A DNA stretch of 33,873 nt, taken from the NCBI GenBank assembly GCA_963627445.1, contig CAVGBM010000039.1, forward strand, positions 1-33,873, written 5' to 3'. The notes under the pieces are model-generated. The model worked only from the letters and a program-made list of their open reading frames with translations. It was not told the origin of the DNA and made no database searches. Of the stretch, positions 15,482 through 25,555 are shown in pieces. The position numbers and the translations under genes are program-made. Source of the DNA: F23-B02 sp963627445. Its GTDB lineage: Bacteria; Bacillota; Clostridia; Oscillospirales; Oscillospiraceae. Positions within the stretch are counted from its first letter, which is position 1. Every line of letters starts with the position of its first letter.

Positions 15482-15535
15482 GGCTTTTATTCAAAAACTT
15501 GCGCGAATTTTTATATAATTTTTAGAGCAAAATTT

Positions 15536-15563
15536 AAGACCTGCCCAACAAAGGGCAGGTCTT
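15536..15563 (-). terminator. terminator of the dgt-dnaG-rpoD operon
   Basis: An 11-bp stem (AAGACCTGCCC 15536-15546 with GGGCAGGTCTT 15553-15563) and loop AACAAA, 13 bases past the rpoD stop. A short AAATTTT tract follows on the minus strand. Confidence 0.8.
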
Positions 15564-15576
15564 GGTCGATTTTCGA

Positions 15577-16860
<1,284 letters not shown>

Positions 16861-16864
16861 TGTC

Positions 16865-18607
16865 TTATCCCTCGTATCCTTTAGTTTCTTTAAGTCTCTC
16901 GGCAAGTCGCCTCAGGTCGGTGGAATCAGCCGCCAGCTCGCGCTGCCTTCGTATTCTTGCTATGTAATCCTTAAGCGCCATTTCGCCGTTGCGCAGCGCC
17001 TCGGGCTTTTGCAGAATGCCCGCCAGCAGCGACGCAAGCTCGGGCGAGAGCGTGGCTGACATGGTCGCGGTGCTTATTATATCGCCGTTTTCAAATTTGG
17101 CCTTGAGCGCCGAGTATATCTGCGCCAGCGCCGGTGAGGAAAATTCCTCGGGTGCGGGCAAGTCCTTGCCCTTAAATAAGCCTTGGTCTAAGAACAAAAG
17201 CCTTATGATGCCCTCCTCGGCGGCCGCGGACTCGAGGTTTTCGTAGTGAAACTCCTTTTGCCCGGGCTGGAACTGCCGCTCGGGGTGGCTGAGCTTATTG
17301 GCATTTTCGCGGTATGCCGTGCGCACGGCCTTTTTGTGCCTGCGCTCGACCTCCTGCGCGACGACATCGTTCGGCACATTTGCAAGCGAGGCGACGCGCA
17401 TCGCGTACACCTGCCGCTCGACAGAGCCGGGCAATCGTGCGACCAGCTCCGACGCTTCCTTTAAAAACTCGACCTTCTGCTCGTCGACCGTGAGGTCATA
17501 TTTATTCGTCACCGTCTGCAGGCGGTAGTCGATGTGGTTTTCCGACTTCTCCAAAAGATTTCGGAATGCGTCCGCGCCCTTGAGCTTTATAAACTCGTCG
17601 GGATCCTTTGCCCCTGTCATGCTCAGCACCTTGACCTTGACATCGAGCTTTTCCAAAAGCCCGATGGCGCGCTGCGAGGCGGTCTTGCCCGCACCGTCGC
17701 TGTCGTAGGCGATGACGACCTCGTTCGTGAACCTTGAAATGAGCCTCGCCTGCTCGGCGGTGAGCGAGGTGCCGAGCGACGCAACGGCCGAGTCAAATCC
17801 CGCCTGATGCATCATGACTACATCTATATTGCCCTCGGCAAGTATTATGTATCCGCTCTTCGACTTTTTAGCCAAATTCAATGCAAAAAGATTGCGGCTC
17901 TTGTTGAACACGAGCGTTTCGGGGCTGTTCATGTATTTTGGTTCACCGTCGCCGAGTATTCTGCCGGAAAAGCCGATAACGTCTCCCCTGACATCGATGA
18001 CGGGAAACATGAGCCTGCCTCGGAAGGTGTCGTAAAACCCGCCGTTTTTGCCCTTGCGCACGAGCCCCGCTTCAAAAAGCTCCTGATCGTGATAGCCCAG
18101 CTCGCGCATCGCATTTCTGAGGTTGTCCCATGTGTCGGGCGCACAGCCTAAGCCAAAGCGGGTCGCCGTCTGCGGCGTTATCTGCCTTGCGTCCATATAC
18201 GCCTGCGCGGCCTTGCCCTCGGGGGCTTTCAGGCAAGTGTGGAAAAACCTCGCCGCATCACGGTTTAGGTCGAGCATCCTGCGCCGACGTTTACTCTCGG
18301 CGCTGTTTTCCTCCTCGGGGATGGGCATCCCGACCCGCTTTGCCAGAAACTCGACCGCTTCGGGAAAGCTGAGGTTTTCTATCTCCATTATGAAATTTAT
18401 CACGCCGCCGCCCTTGCCGCAGCCGAAGCAGTGGTACATCTGCCTGTCCGGCGACACGGAAAACGACGGGGTCTTTTCGCTGTGGAACGGGCACAGGCCG
18501 AACTGGTTTGCGCCCGAGCGCTTGGTGAGCCGCACATAGCCGCTCACGACATCCACTATATCGTTTCGCTCAACAAGCTCCTGCAAAAATGCTTCCGGAA
18601 ACGCCAT
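16865..18607 (-). CDS. dnaG: DNA primase
   Basis: A 580-residue primase that makes RNA primers at the replication fork. The zinc-binding domain has Cys39, His42, Cys60 and Cys63 (CPFH, CFGC). The catalytic core includes RGRLMFPVIDVRGDVIGFSG and the TOPRIM acidic residues Glu258 (AEGNIDV) and Asp302/Asp304 (AYDSDGAG). The motif EGNIDV replaces the commoner EGYMDV, probably without effect. The C-terminal ~150 residues are the variable helicase-binding part. AGGAGGGTGAGG precedes the ATG. It follows dgt by 39 bases and precedes rpoD by 4. Confidence 0.96.
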   Translation of the reverse strand: MAFPEAFLQELVERNDIVDVVSGYVRLTKRSGANQFGLCPFHSEKTPSFSVSPDRQMYHCFGCGKGGGVINFIMEIENLSFPEAVEFLAKRVGMPIPEEENSAESKRRRRMLDLNRDAARFFHTCLKAPEGKAAQAYMDARQITPQTATRFGLGCAPDTWDNLRNAMRELGYHDQELFEAGLVRKGKNGGFYDTFRGRLMFPVIDVRGDVIGFSGRILGDGEPKYMNSPETLVFNKSRNLFALNLAKKSKSGYIILAEGNIDVVMMHQAGFDSAVASLGTSLTAEQARLISRFTNEVVIAYDSDGAGKTASQRAIGLLEKLDVKVKVLSMTGAKDPDEFIKLKGADAFRNLLEKSENHIDYRLQTVTNKYDLTVDEQKVEFLKEASELVARLPGSVERQVYAMRVASLANVPNDVVAQEVERRHKKAVRTAYRENANKLSHPERQFQPGQKEFHYENLESAAAEEGIIRLLFLDQGLFKGKDLPAPEEFSSPALAQIYSALKAKFENGDIISTATMSATLSPELASLLAGILQKPEALRNGEMALKDYIARIRRQRELAADSTDLRRLAERLKETKGYEG

Positions 18608-18646
18608 GCGTCCTCACCCTCCTTTCCGGTAAGCGAAGCATAAAAT

Positions 18647-19651
18647 CTATTTTACCGTCCACGACATCGGAATAAAAAGCTCGCTGTATTTCTCCATCGC
18701 ATAGCCGTCGGTCATGCCCGAGACAAAGTCGCAGGCGGCGCGGTCGGCGCCCTCCCGCTCGGCGATCGCCTGAAGCTCATCGGGCAGCTTCTCGGGGTGC
18801 TTGCGGTAGTAGTCGTAGATACCGGCAAGGATACCGTCGACCTTGCTCTCCTCGCCCTTTGCGATGGGGTTTGTGTACACATCCGAGTACATGAAGCTGT
18901 GGAAAAAGTCCACCGCCTCCTGCATGTAGTCGGACATTTTTATCACGCCGCCCGTACTGTTTTCGATGAGGTCGGTTATTATCGAATTTATCCTCTCGCT
19001 GTTGCGCTCACCGCAGCGCACGCGAATGATCTCCGGCACCTGCTCGGCACTGAGGATACCGGCTCTTATCGTGTCGTCAAGATCGTGGTTTATATACGCG
19101 ATGCGGTCTGCAAGGCGAACGGTGGTCGCTTCAAGCGTATCGCTCGGGTCGCCGTGGGTGTGGTGCAGGATGCCCATGCGGGTCTCGTAGCAGAGGTTGA
19201 GTCCCCTGCCGTCCCGCTCAAGGACATCGACCACTCGCAGTGACTGCTCATAGTGCTTGAACCCGCCCTCGTAAAGGCGGTTGAGCGCCCTTTCGCCTGC
19301 GTGGCCGAAGGGCGTGTGTCCCAGGTCGTGCCCCAGCGCCATCGCCTCGGTCAGATCCTCGTTTAGGTCAAGCGCCCTCGCTATCGTGCGTGCAAGGCGG
19401 GAGACCTCCAGCGTGTGCGTGAGCCTCGTGCGGTAATGATCGCCCTCAGGCTGGAGATACACCTGCGTTTTGTGCTTTAGCCTGCGGAACGCCTTTGAAT
19501 GGGTTATCCTGTCGACATCGCGCTGAAAGCAGGTGCGGATATCGCACTCCGTTTCCGGCTCAAGCCGACCCTTGGAATTTTCCGAAAGCACGCCGTAGGG
19601 GCCAATAAACCCATGCTCGGCATCCTGTCTTTTCTCTCTCGGACAGCTCAT
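18647..19651 (-). CDS. dgt: deoxyguanosinetriphosphate triphosphohydrolase-like protein
   Basis: A 334-residue HD-domain phosphohydrolase that cleaves dNTPs to nucleoside and triphosphate. Metal ligands are His79 (RLTHTLEVSRL), His108-Asp109 (ALGHDLGHTPFGHAGE) and a later Asp in YINHDLDDTIRAG. The N-terminal ITHSKAFRRLKHKTQVYLQP is typical. The protein is of the short Dgt type, usual in Firmicutes, where it commonly sits just before dnaG as here. Substrate range cannot be read from sequence. A GAAAGGAG site precedes the ATG. A hairpin with terminator features lies between this gene and yigZ upstream, so dgt may need its own promoter or readthrough. Confidence 0.93.
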   Translation of the reverse strand: MSCPREKRQDAEHGFIGPYGVLSENSKGRLEPETECDIRTCFQRDVDRITHSKAFRRLKHKTQVYLQPEGDHYRTRLTHTLEVSRLARTIARALDLNEDLTEAMALGHDLGHTPFGHAGERALNRLYEGGFKHYEQSLRVVDVLERDGRGLNLCYETRMGILHHTHGDPSDTLEATTVRLADRIAYINHDLDDTIRAGILSAEQVPEIIRVRCGERNSERINSIITDLIENSTGGVIKMSDYMQEAVDFFHSFMYSDVYTNPIAKGEESKVDGILAGIYDYYRKHPEKLPDELQAIAEREGADRAACDFVSGMTDGYAMEKYSELFIPMSWTVK

Positions 19652-19674
19652 AGTGTTTCTCCTTTCATAAAATA

Positions 19675-19707
19675 AAAGGTATCAGAAAAAAAGCTTCTAA
19701 TACCTTT
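19675..19707 (-). terminator. probable terminator/attenuator between yigZ and dgt
   Basis: An 8-bp stem (AAAGGTAT 19675-19682 with ATACCTTT 19700-19707), one mismatch, then AGAA/TTCT around a 7-base loop. On the minus strand it is followed by TATTTTATG, a broken T run, and then at once by the dgt ribosome binding site. An AT-rich tract lies between it and the yigZ stop (about 19730-19767). Confidence 0.6.
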
Positions 19708-19767
19708 ATACGACGCAAATTTGTTTTTCCCTTTATTTTTTTGAAAATTTTTTTGATTTTTTAAAAA

Positions 19768-20394
19768 TCATCTGATTCTCACCGGTTTGAACTCCTCACC
19801 GGTGATTTTGAGCGTGCTTGCGCCCGCTGTTACATCCGCTATGCGCTGCGAAAAGGCATCCACCTTGTCCTCGGGAAGCAGGAGCTTTAGGCACACGTCG
19901 GTGGAATATTCAATGTTCGCGACGATACCGCCAATTGCTGCGCACTCGGTCTTGAGACGCTCGAGCAGCGAATATGAGCACATGGCCTCCGCCTTTACCC
20001 AGCGGCGCACAACGCAGATGCCCGCAGCATCGAGAGCGTCCTTGGCGCTCTTGGTGTACGCCCGCAGCAGGCCGCCCGTGCCGAGCAGCACGCCGCCGAA
20101 GTAGCGGGTCACGACGCACACAACGTTGGTAACGCCCTCGCGCTTTAGTACCTCGAGCATGGGGATGCCCGCCGTGCCCTGCGGCTCGCCGTCGTCGGAG
20201 TAGCGCACGGCACCGTCTTTAATAATGTAGCACCAGCAGTTGTGGCGCGCGTCGTAAAACTTCTTTTTCATCTCGGCGACAAAGGCTTTGGCCTCGTCCT
20301 CGGTCTCGACCATGCGCACATGGCCTAAAAAGCTTGAGCGCTTTTCGGTAAATTCCGCGTCGCCTGCGCCTGCGGGGATGAAGTATTCGCTCAA
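19768..20394 (-). CDS. yigZ: YigZ/IMPACT-family protein
   Basis: A 208-residue protein of the UPF0029/IMPACT family. The conserved core reads AVRYSDDGEPQGTAGIPML (about 67-85) and VTRYFGGVLLGTGGLLRAYT, and the second domain is DUF1949-like. In eukaryotes IMPACT modulates the GCN2 stress pathway; the bacterial role is unclear. The reading frame opens with TTG at 20392-20394, which overlaps the hflX stop (TTGA). An AAGGAGG site at 20405-20411 lies 10 bases upstream, inside hflX. No in-frame ATG lies close enough to be the start without losing family sequence. It is co-transcribed with hflX. Confidence 0.9.
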   Translation of the reverse strand: MSEYFIPAGAGDAEFTEKRSSFLGHVRMVETEDEAKAFVAEMKKKFYDARHNCWCYIIKDGAVRYSDDGEPQGTAGIPMLEVLKREGVTNVVCVVTRYFGGVLLGTGGLLRAYTKSAKDALDAAGICVVRRWVKAEAMCSYSLLERLKTECAAIGGIVANIEYSTDVCLKLLLPEDKVDAFSQRIADVTAGASTLKITGEEFKPVRIR

Positions 20395-21689
20395 TCCTCC
20401 CAGTCCTCCTTCGGCTCGACATAGCCCGGGATGTAGCGCTTTACACGCCCGAAAATTTCCGGCGGCACGATGACCTCAGCCTCGATGCCCTCGTCGGTGT
20501 ACTCGGTCGACCTGACCGAGGCTTCGCGGTTTAATAGATCCATGATACCCGCATCGGAGTACGGGATCCTGAGCGTCACATGGTGGCTGCCGCGGTCAAG
20601 AAGCTCTGACAGCTTCTGCACAAGCTCCTGCACGCCCTCGCCGCTTTTAGCGGACAAACACACGATGTCCTCGCCGTGGGGCAGGATGCCCATGTAAGCG
20701 TCGCACTTGTTGAACACCCGAATGCACGGGGTCTGCTCGGCGCCGAGCTGGTTTATGAGCGAGTCGACGACCCTCGCCTGCTCCTCCCAATCGGGGTTAG
20801 AGATATCGATGACATGAAGCAGCACATCGGCGTAGGCAAGCTCCTCAAGCGTCGCCTTGAACGCTTCAATTAGATGGTGCGGCAGCTTGCGGATAAAGCC
20901 AACGGTGTCGGAAATCAAAACTTCCGTGAGCTCATCGATGCGCAGCTTGCGGGTCGTGGTGTCAAGGGTGTCGAAAAGGCGGTCGTTTGCCGGAATGTCG
21001 GAGTTTGTAAGGCAGTTTAAAAGCGTGGACTTACCGGCGTTCGTGTACCCCACGAGTGCCACGATGGGCATGTCGTTTTTCTCGCGCTTGCGGCGCTGGG
21101 TGCTGCGCACCTTGCGCACGGCAGCAAGCTCCTCCTCAAGCTTTTGTATCTTGCGGCGGATATGGCGACGGTCGGTCTCAAGCTGCGTTTCGCCGGGGCC
21201 GCGGGTGCCGATAGGCGACGAGCCGCCGGAGGCGGTCTGGCGCACAAGGTGCGTCCACATGCCCGTCAGTCTCGGCAGCAGGTATTTGTACTGCGCAAGC
21301 TCGACCTGGAGCTGACCCTCACGGGTCTGCGCACGCTGGGCGAAGATATCTAATATAAGCCCCGAGCGGTCAAGCACCTTGACCCCAAGCTCCTCGGAGA
21401 GCACTCTCATCTGCGAGGGCGAAAGCTCGTTGTCGAAGACCGCTAGGTCAATATCGTTTGCATCTATAAACTCCTTGAGCTCGGTTACCTTGCCGTCGCC
21501 TATAAAGCTTCTCGGGTCGGGAGTCGGGCGGTTTTGCATCATCATGCCAATGGTCTCGCCGCCGGCTGTCTCGACCAAGGCGGCAAGCTCGTCCATGGAG
21601 ATATCCGTGGAGCGCTCGGAAACATCCATGCTGCTGGCAGAAAGCCCGCACAGCACGGCTCGTTCGGTTTTAACTTCGTTGTTTTCCAT
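20391..21689 (-). CDS. hflX: GTPase HflX
   Basis: A 432-residue ribosome-associated GTPase that rescues stalled 70S ribosomes under stress by splitting them. The N-terminal HflX domain (about 1-180) includes GDGKVTELKEFI, NELSPSQMRVL and the helical segment ending GGSSPIGTRGPGETQLETDR. The GTPase domain has G1 VGYTNAGKSTLLN, G3 ISDTVGFIRKLPHHLIEAFK and G4 NKCD. The longest frame would begin at 21737, upstream of the promoter -10. The ATG at 21689, preceded by GAGGT, is used instead. The stop overlaps the TTG start of yigZ. Confidence 0.95.
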   Translation of the reverse strand: MENNEVKTERAVLCGLSASSMDVSERSTDISMDELAALVETAGGETIGMMMQNRPTPDPRSFIGDGKVTELKEFIDANDIDLAVFDNELSPSQMRVLSEELGVKVLDRSGLILDIFAQRAQTREGQLQVELAQYKYLLPRLTGMWTHLVRQTASGGSSPIGTRGPGETQLETDRRHIRRKIQKLEEELAAVRKVRSTQRRKREKNDMPIVALVGYTNAGKSTLLNCLTNSDIPANDRLFDTLDTTTRKLRIDELTEVLISDTVGFIRKLPHHLIEAFKATLEELAYADVLLHVIDISNPDWEEQARVVDSLINQLGAEQTPCIRVFNKCDAYMGILPHGEDIVCLSAKSGEGVQELVQKLSELLDRGSHHVTLRIPYSDAGIMDLLNREASVRSTEYTDEGIEAEVIVPPEIFGRVKRYIPGYVEPKEDWED

Positions 21690-21708
21690 AATTACATACC
21701 TCGATGGT

Positions 21709-21717
21709 ATTATAGCA
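21709..21717 (-). promoter_or_regulatory. extended -10 promoter of hflX
   Basis: TGC-TATAAT on the minus strand (TATAAT at 21709-21714) forms an extended -10 element 20 bases before the hflX ATG. No good -35 box is present; that position falls in the loop and stem of the rpmE terminator. Confidence 0.55.
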
Positions 21718-21728
21718 CAAGTACGACA

Positions 21729-21757
21729 AAAGACCACACCGAAATGATGTGGTCTTT
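21729..21757 (-). terminator. terminator of rpmE
   Basis: A 10-bp stem (AAAGACCACA 21729-21738 with TGTGGTCTTT 21748-21757) and a 9-base loop, 13 bases after the rpmE stop. On the minus strand the stem ends in TCTTTTG. It overlaps the upstream part of the hflX promoter. Confidence 0.75.
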
Positions 21758-21770
21758 AAAGTAATCGTTA

Positions 21771-21971
21771 TTACTTGATGCCGTACTTCTTATTGAACTT
21801 ATCAACACGGCCGCTGGTATCAACGAGCTTCTGCTTGCCGGTGTAGAAAGGATGGCACTTGGAGCAGATCTCAACGGTGATGCCGGGACGGGTGGAGCCG
21901 GTCTCGATAGTTGCGCCGCAAGCGCACTTGATAACGGTGGGCTGATAGTTAGGATGGATTCCTGCCTTCAT
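21771..21971 (-). CDS. rpmE: 50S ribosomal protein L31 (zinc-binding type)
   Basis: A 66-residue ribosomal protein of the C+ type, with Cys16, Cys18, Cys36 and Cys39 (IKCACGA and EICSKCHPFYTG) that bind zinc. The ending RVDKFNKKYGIK is standard. The zinc-free paralogue, often induced by zinc limitation in other Firmicutes, is not in this window. A GAGGAG site precedes the ATG. The gene has its own promoter and a roughly 65-base leader that can fold, and its own terminator. Confidence 0.97.
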   Translation of the reverse strand: MKAGIHPNYQPTVIKCACGATIETGSTRPGITVEICSKCHPFYTGKQKLVDTSGRVDKFNKKYGIK

Positions 21972-22011
21972 TGTTCATAATCTCCTCGTCATAGGCTGTC
22001 TTGAGCATGAG

Positions 22012-22064
22012 ACATGGTTACAAGACGCAAGGTGAATTGTAACACACCGTAACCATGTTTGCAA
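22012..22064 (-). promoter_or_regulatory. rpmE promoter inside a large inverted repeat
   Basis: On the minus strand, -35 TTGCAA (22059-22064), 17 bases, -10 TACAAT (22036-22041). A perfect 10-bp inverted repeat (ACATGGTTAC 22012-22021 with GTAACCATGT 22049-22058) has one arm in the spacer and the other just past the transcription start. A second, nested GGTG/CACC pair flanks the -10 box. The leader can also pair GTCTTG with CAAGAC. Confidence 0.6.
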
Positions 22065-22072
22065 GCGTTTTT

Positions 22073-25000
22073 TTAATTTTCCGGCACGAAAACCGTTTGA
22101 CCGGCCTCAAGGAAGTACAGCGCGCAGCCCGTGACGGGCTTGCCGGTCATTTTCCCGATGGCAATTGCATACGCGCGAAGCTGACCGGCGTAGCTTTTGG
22201 CGCGCTCGTAAAGCGCATCGCCGCGCACACGGTCGGTCTTGTAGTCGATTATCGTGAGCTCTCCATTTTCCTCGATGCAGCAGTCGATAACGCCCTGCAA
22301 AAGCACGCTCTCGCCCTCGCCGCCGTCAAAGAAATCCTCGGCGGGACACAGGATGGAGAACTTAAACTCGCGCATGAGCTTGTCCGCGTTCATTATCCGC
22401 TGCCCAAGCTCGGAGGCAAACAGCCGCTCGATCGCCTCGGCGTTCACCGCCTGCGCCTGCCGCTCGGAAATGTGGCGTGATGCGGTGAGGCGTGCTATCT
22501 CGGAGCGGATGCCGTCGAGCGTTCCGGCCTTTGCGTAGTCGATAAATTGCAGCACCATGTGCGTTGCCGTGCCGCGTTCGGTCGCCGTGAGCGGCTTATC
22601 CTCACGCAGGAAGCTGGGGCTGCGGAACGTGCGCTGCACGCTCGGCGCAAGGCTGACGCTCTCGGGATCGGGCTCATCGTAGCTTTTAAGCTCGGTCGCC
22701 GTGACCTTTGACGGCAGCGTCTCGGCAACGGGATAGGGATAGCTGAAATCGAGGTTGCGCCGCAGCTGTTCCACCAGCTTCGGGTCTGCCGCAGCCTCGG
22801 TGGCCTCGTCAGCTTCTCTATTCTCGATCTGCGCCCGCTCGGGTCTGTAAACGCTCAGGCTGAGTCGTTCGTCCTTATCCGAAAGGGCGGCATACATGAG
22901 CCAGGTCGCCGTATTCTGCGCCGTCATAAGTATCTCGGGCGACACGGGGAAAGCTGTGCCCATCATGAGCTTTTGAAGCTTTGTCTCGGGCTCGGACATT
23001 GTCGCTGTCATTATAAGCCGCTCCTTGGCTCGGGTCAGCGCAACATATAACAGGCGCATCTCCTCGGACAGCATCTCGCGGTCTGCCCGCAGGCTGACGG
23101 CGTTGCGCTGCAAGGAGGCGTACTCAATGCCGCGGCGTGTGTCCGTCACCTTCGGGCCTAAGCCGAGCTCGGGGTGGATGAGCACCGCCTCACGCAGGTC
23201 GCTTCTGTTAAAGCTCTTGCTCGTGCCGCACAGGAACACCACGGGAAACTCCAAGCCCTTGGACTTGTGCACGGTCATCAGCTGCACCGCATTTCCGGTC
23301 GCTCCTCTGCCCGGCTCGTCGCCGCGCTCGGCAAGGGAATTCAGCCACTCGACAAAGCGGTGCAAGCCCTTGAAGCCGGTCGCTTCAAAGCGCTTTGCGT
23401 AGTCACTTAGCAACATCACATTGTCGCGCCTCGTCGCCCCGTCGGTCATCGCAGAGCACACGGCGGCAAGGTCGAGCCTGTCGTAAATGGTGCGCAGCAG
23501 CTCGCCAAGCTCCATATCGGGCGCGCACTGGCGGAAATCCGTGAGCGTGTCGACAAACTCGGCGCAGCGGGCGCTGTGCTCGGCATTTTTGATAAGCGCG
23601 GTGTAAAAGTCGCTCTTTTTATCGGCGGCTCGAATCTCCGAAAGCTCGTCGGCGCTAAAGCCGAAAAACGGCGAGCGCAAAACTGCGATGAGCGGCACAT
23701 CCTGATGGGGATTATCGATAACGGCGAGCAGGCACACAAGCGCCGAGACCTCGACAGCTTCAAAAAAGCTGCCGCTGCCGCCGCCTAAAACAGGAATGTC
23801 GGCGTTTAGAAGCTCACGGCGGAACACCTCTCCGGTCGATGCCATGGAGCGCATTAAAATTGCAATATCGCTGTAGCGCAGCGGACGCTGCACCCCCTTG
23901 TCGGAAACGAGCGTCCCCGAGCGCATGAGCGCATGAATTTTTTCGGCGACCGCCTGCGCTTCGAGCGCGGTCTTGTCGGGCGAGTCGTCCTCGCCGTCGG
24001 CCGTGACATCGACGAGCACAAGCTCCGGCTTGGGCACAGCACCGTCATAGCTTGCGCCGCACTTGAGCTCGGCGTTTTCGTCGTAGTCTATCTCGCCGAG
24101 CTTTGCCGACATGCAGGTGCGGAACACATGGTTTGCGCCCTCGATGACCTCGGCTCTGGAGCGGAAATTTTCCTGGAGCATTATGCGCACGGGGTCTAAG
24201 CCCTGCGCTGCGTCAAGATCGGCGTAGGACAGATATTTTTCGGTGAATATCGTGGGGTCGGCAAGGCGGAAGCGGTATATAGACTGCTTCACGTCGCCGA
24301 CCATGAAAAGGTTCGTCCCGTCCTTGGACACGACGCGGAAAATGGCATCCTGCACGCGGTTTACGTCCTGATACTCGTCGACCATTATCTCCGTGTAGCG
24401 CTGCGAAAGCTCGCGCGCAAGCGCCGTCGGCGCGCCCGCTTCGTCGGTGAGAAGCCGCGCAGTAAAGTGCTCAAGGTCAGCAAAATCGACCTCGGCACGG
24501 CGCTTTTTCTCGGCGGCGTAGGCTTTGTCAAAATTAAGCGTCAGCTCTAAAAGCGCGCGCATGGCAGGCGCGGTCTTGCGCATGTCTGATGCAAGCTTTT
24601 CCTCGGAGGCATTCAGCATTACGGCAAGCTTTTTGCAGGCTGCCTTGCAGCTTTCGCGCAGAGCCTTTATGTGCTCGGAAAGCTCGGGATCGGGCGAATT
24701 TCGCAGGGATTTGAGCTTCGGGAACTCGATGGGCAAAAACTGCCGTGCTCTGTCCCAGCCCTCGACGCTTGCTCGTGCAAGGTCACGCAGGCCGAGTGCA
24801 GTCGCACTCAGACTCTCGCCGTAGGCTGCGCCTATCTTATCGCTCGTGTACGCCTTTTGGGCGGCATCCTCCATCGCCTGTGCCCAGAACCCGGCGCTTG
24901 CTTTGACAGAGCTCAGTATCTCCTGCGACCACGGCGTTGCGGCAACGTCGTCAGCGCCGGTCTCCAAAAGCGTCATCTGCTCTTTCGCCCACAGGTCGGG

Positions 25001-25555
25001 GCGGGCGTGGCTTTGCATTTTCTTGTGTAGGCTCAGGACTATCTCGGCAAGGCGGCTGTCATCCCGCCCTGCGCCCACGGAGTCGGCAAGCAGCAGAAAT
25101 TCCCGCGTCGGCTCCTCGTAGGCCTTGTCCATGACGCGCTCGATGACCCTGCGCCGTATCGCCTCGGAGCGCTCCTCCTCGATGACTTTAAACTCCGGTG
25201 ACAGCCCCGCCGCGTGGCAATTTTCGCGCAGAAACGCTGCGCAGAAGCTGTGTATCGTGCCGATCTGCGCCTTTTGGCACAGCGCGCTCTGGCGGCGCAG
25301 TCGGCGGTTATCGGGCTCTTCGGCAAGGCGCTTTGCGATCTCATCGACGATGCGGCTTTTAAGCTCGGCTGCCGCCGCCTTGGTGAAGGTTATTATAAGG
25401 AAGCTGTCGATATCCGCGTCATCGCTGATGCGGGAAAGTAAGCGTTCGGTCAGGACCTTCGTCTTGCCGCTGCCCGCCGCCGCGGATACCAGCACCGCAC
25501 GGCCGCGGGTCTCGATCGCCGCCTGCTGCGAGTGCGTGGGCTTAAATTCAGCCAT
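22073..25555 (-). CDS. addA: ATP-dependent helicase/nuclease subunit A
   Basis: A 1160-residue UvrD-type 3'-5' helicase with a C-terminal RecB-family nuclease. With AddB it processes double-strand breaks for RecA. Walker A is AAAGSGKT (25-32). Later helicase motifs include MVDEYQDVNRVQD, LFMVGDVKQSIYRFRLADP and VQLMTVHKSKGLEFPVVFL. The nuclease motif is IIDYKTDRV (Asp about 1104). The longest frame would start 34 codons upstream at 25657, but the ATG at 25555 has a strong GGGAGGTGAGG site and begins MAEFKPTHSQQ, the usual family opening. It overlaps the addB stop by 8 bases (ATGGCTGA), so the two are coupled. Size and domain order are complete. Confidence 0.96.
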   Translation of the reverse strand: MAEFKPTHSQQAAIETRGRAVLVSAAAGSGKTKVLTERLLSRISDDADIDSFLIITFTKAAAAELKSRIVDEIAKRLAEEPDNRRLRRQSALCQKAQIGTIHSFCAAFLRENCHAAGLSPEFKVIEEERSEAIRRRVIERVMDKAYEEPTREFLLLADSVGAGRDDSRLAEIVLSLHKKMQSHARPDLWAKEQMTLLETGADDVAATPWSQEILSSVKASAGFWAQAMEDAAQKAYTSDKIGAAYGESLSATALGLRDLARASVEGWDRARQFLPIEFPKLKSLRNSPDPELSEHIKALRESCKAACKKLAVMLNASEEKLASDMRKTAPAMRALLELTLNFDKAYAAEKKRRAEVDFADLEHFTARLLTDEAGAPTALARELSQRYTEIMVDEYQDVNRVQDAIFRVVSKDGTNLFMVGDVKQSIYRFRLADPTIFTEKYLSYADLDAAQGLDPVRIMLQENFRSRAEVIEGANHVFRTCMSAKLGEIDYDENAELKCGASYDGAVPKPELVLVDVTADGEDDSPDKTALEAQAVAEKIHALMRSGTLVSDKGVQRPLRYSDIAILMRSMASTGEVFRRELLNADIPVLGGGSGSFFEAVEVSALVCLLAVIDNPHQDVPLIAVLRSPFFGFSADELSEIRAADKKSDFYTALIKNAEHSARCAEFVDTLTDFRQCAPDMELGELLRTIYDRLDLAAVCSAMTDGATRRDNVMLLSDYAKRFEATGFKGLHRFVEWLNSLAERGDEPGRGATGNAVQLMTVHKSKGLEFPVVFLCGTSKSFNRSDLREAVLIHPELGLGPKVTDTRRGIEYASLQRNAVSLRADREMLSEEMRLLYVALTRAKERLIMTATMSEPETKLQKLMMGTAFPVSPEILMTAQNTATWLMYAALSDKDERLSLSVYRPERAQIENREADEATEAAADPKLVEQLRRNLDFSYPYPVAETLPSKVTATELKSYDEPDPESVSLAPSVQRTFRSPSFLREDKPLTATERGTATHMVLQFIDYAKAGTLDGIRSEIARLTASRHISERQAQAVNAEAIERLFASELGQRIMNADKLMREFKFSILCPAEDFFDGGEGESVLLQGVIDCCIEENGELTIIDYKTDRVRGDALYERAKSYAGQLRAYAIAIGKMTGKPVTGCALYFLEAGQTVFVPEN

